In this document: in pieces, positions 62,650 to 64,000 of the stretch
Layout: each line of letters starts with the position of its first letter
Numbering within the stretch: the stretch's first letter is position 1
DNA from: Pedobacter sp. ISL-64
Lineage (GTDB): Bacteria; Bacteroidota; Bacteroidia; Sphingobacteriales; Sphingobacteriaceae
DNA length: 64,000 bases
Direction of reading: 5' to 3'
Assembly (NCBI RefSeq): GCF_018613605.1
Contig: NZ_JAGGPU010000001.1
Coordinates: 248,001-312,000 of the forward strand
Translations under genes and position numbers: made by a program
Notes under the pieces: generated by a model
The model's database searches: none
Seen by the model: only the letters and a program-made list of their open reading frames with translations
Told to the model about the DNA's origin: nothing

Positions 62650-63480
62650 CTATTTTTCCAGTTCAAAAATTGAATCATTGGTTTGTTTAAATTTAAGATT
62701 AAGGTAAAAGGCCTGTATGTGAACTGCTACTTCTGCTGTTGCGTCTGTTGAAGTAGTTGTAATCTTTTTATTTTCTAAATCAGGGGGATAATTTATGCTG
62801 ATCCCATACGTTTTTTCGATGACCTTAAACACATCTTTTACAGGACATTCCTTAAATATTAGGGATGCTGATTTATCAGTTATCGATGCCGACTTCATTT
62901 CTTTTGTCGCTGTTACAGAAGCAGCTTCGGGAATACCCAGATTGGTGAATGTTTGTTGTGGTTTCAGAACAATAGGTTCTTTAGACAGTTCGTTTCGGTA
63001 TACCAATACTTTTCCCTCGAACAGATCAACTTTAAAGGTTTTGCCGCTTTGAGAAACTTTGAATACAGTTCCAAGTACCTTTGTTTCATATCCATTTGCA
63101 TGAACTATAAAAGGGTGTTCTTTTGATTTTGCCACTTTGAAAATCGCATCGCCTTTGAGGAATACCTCTCTTGTGTCAGAAGGAAATGATTTTTCCACTG
63201 TCAGTTTACCACCTTTCAAAAGGATTACAATAGAACCGTCCGCTAGTTTGATTTCAGAATTTTGTGATGTGGCCAGGTAGACCTCTGGCTTGAAAAAGGT
63301 ATTGTAACCAATTAAACCAACAATAGCCAGTAGTATTGTCGCTGCAACTGTACTATATATTCTTAGTCTTCTCAGTTTCTTCTTTCGTTCGTTAGCCCTT
63401 ATCCCTGTCAGGATATTTTGCCATGCACGTTCTTCCTGATCAGGCGAGAAACCCTTTTTGATATTTTCATTGTCTTCCAT
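62650..63480 (-). CDS. FecR-family anti-sigma factor
   Basis: This 276-aa protein has a cytoplasmic N-terminus (about 1-40, FSPDQEERAWQNIL), one membrane helix (about 43-65, TVAATILLAIVGLIGY), the FecR domain (about 75-180) with LADGSIVILLKGGKLTVEKS and a DUF4974-like C-terminal domain (about 205-276) that contacts the STN domain of the receptor. It keeps the ECF sigma factor inactive until the SusC receptor signals. It lies just downstream of the sigma gene, as usual. Confidence 0.92.
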   Translation of the reverse strand: MEDNENIKKGFSPDQEERAWQNILTGIRANERKKKLRRLRIYSTVAATILLAIVGLIGYNTFFKPEVYLATSQNSEIKLADGSIVILLKGGKLTVEKSFPSDTREVFLKGDAIFKVAKSKEHPFIVHANGYETKVLGTVFKVSQSGKTFKVDLFEGKVLVYRNELSKEPIVLKPQQTFTNLGIPEAASVTATKEMKSASITDKSASLIFKECPVKDVFKVIEKTYGISINYPPDLENKKITTTSTDATAEVAVHIQAFYLNLKFKQTNDSIFELEK

Positions 63481-63577
63481 AATACAATAGGTCTATATTA
63501 TATATTATGGCGAATTGGAATAAAGGGACAGTAGTTTTAAGAAACTTTAACTATATAAATGCAAATTTTAACTTTTT

Positions 63578-64000
63578 TTAAGACTTATTGCGATCTCTGA
63601 GAAAAGCCATCGCTTCTGCAATATGGTATTTGACCGTACGCTTTGAGATATTTAGTTGAACCGCAATCTGCTGCTGGGTAATTCCTTCCAGTTTGTTCAT
63701 TTTAAAAATCTGCTGACGGATCGGAGGGATAAGGAGTTCGATGTTCTCCTCGATTTTTTTTAAACGCTTTTCTTTCTTTTTTGCAGAGATTAAATCTTGA
63801 ATAGAGGTATCGGCATGATTGGCAATCAGGCTTTCATTCTCAAAAGATTTATTTTCATTCCTGTAAAAATTAGCGATCTTTTGGTTGCATGTATTGAAAA
63901 CAATATTTTCAATATTGATAGAATACAAGCTGTGGCGGTACTCCCAAAGGTGTATAAAAACATCTTGCAGTACATCCATTATATCGTCTTCATTTCCGAT
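63578..64000 (-). CDS. ECF sigma-70 factor (N-terminus outside the window)
   Basis: The frame is open to the window edge (IGNEDDIMDVLQDVFIHLW continues upstream of the first Met at 63979), so the gene is cut. About 140 residues are visible. Region 2 ends near the window edge, and region 4 (LEGITQQQIAVQLNISKRTV, then KYHIAEAMAFLR) is complete. It is the FecI-like partner of the FecR protein 97 bp downstream and would drive the susC operon. Confidence 0.9.
   Translation of the reverse strand: MGNEDDIMDVLQDVFIHLWEYRHSLYSINIENIVFNTCNQKIANFYRNENKSFENESLIANHADTSIQDLISAKKKEKRLKKIEENIELLIPPIRQQIFKMNKLEGITQQQIAVQLNISKRTVKYHIAEAMAFLRDRNKS

Noticed and set aside
1..64000. Integrase, tRNA or att site of the ICE
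   Set aside because: I looked for a tyrosine recombinase signature, a tRNA gene and matching direct repeats at the ends of the mobile part, and saw none. They probably lie outside the window.

Overview
The window comes from a member of the Bacteroidota, most likely Sphingobacteriaceae or Weeksellaceae/Flavobacteriia. The evidence is an AT-rich genome, an RteC-type regulator, a CTnDOT-style tra operon, type IX secretion (T9SS) sorting tails, and a SusC/SusD locus controlled by FecR and an ECF sigma factor. I infer a clade, not a species. About 1-52.6 kb reads as most of an integrative conjugative element (ICE). About 52.7-64 kb reads as a nutrient-uptake locus of chromosomal type. No integrase, att site, tRNA or CRISPR array was recognised, so the element's ends are probably outside the window or not visible in it.

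Layout. 0.1-11.6 kb is the ICE regulatory and DNA-processing block: RteC-like protein, HTH excisionase-like protein, DUF4099/DUF3945 protein, topoisomerase III, a small histone-H1-like protein (opposite strand), DUF1896 protein and a giant methylase-helicase. 11.6-14.6 kb holds a TetR regulator and the coupling protein MobC (opposite strand). 14.7-23.7 kb is a cargo block between mobC and mobB: an alpha/beta-hydrolase pseudogene, a small T9SS-tail protein, a 2205-aa SpvB/RHS polymorphic toxin, a lipoprotein (putative immunity) and a frameshifted second lipoprotein. 24-26.5 kb holds relaxase MobB, MobA and an intergenic region full of hairpins (candidate oriT). 26.5-30.7 kb holds ParA-like TraA, two DUF3408 paralogues and conserved ICE hypotheticals. 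31.1-31.9 kb holds a DUF6922 gene next to a decayed second copy. 32.1-41.6 kb is the mating-pore operon traE, F, G, I, J, K, an unknown gene, L, M, N, O, Q. 41.8-52.6 kb is a second cargo block with an XRE regulator, inverted repeats, a structured leader, a second T9SS-tail/RHS pair, immunity candidates and fragments that look like toxin tips.

52.7-64 kb holds an AraC-type regulator, a MauE/DoxX-like membrane protein, a DUF6520-like small Cys-rich protein and, on the opposite strand, ECF sigma factor (cut by the window end), FecR, SusC, SusD and a secreted S9 peptidase. This looks like a trans-envelope-regulated uptake system for a peptide or peptide-like substrate.

The most interesting feature is a two-gene module present twice at separate sites on the ICE. 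A 150-aa exported protein carries one RHS-type YD motif and a T9SS C-terminal sorting tail, and is followed within 7-20 bp by a 2200-aa SpvB/FG-GAP/RHS toxin that has a Sec signal but no visible T9SS tail. The tips differ: a type-23-like domain in the first, a GIY-YIG/URI-like nuclease in the second. I propose that the small protein is a dedicated export or surface-display partner for the toxin.
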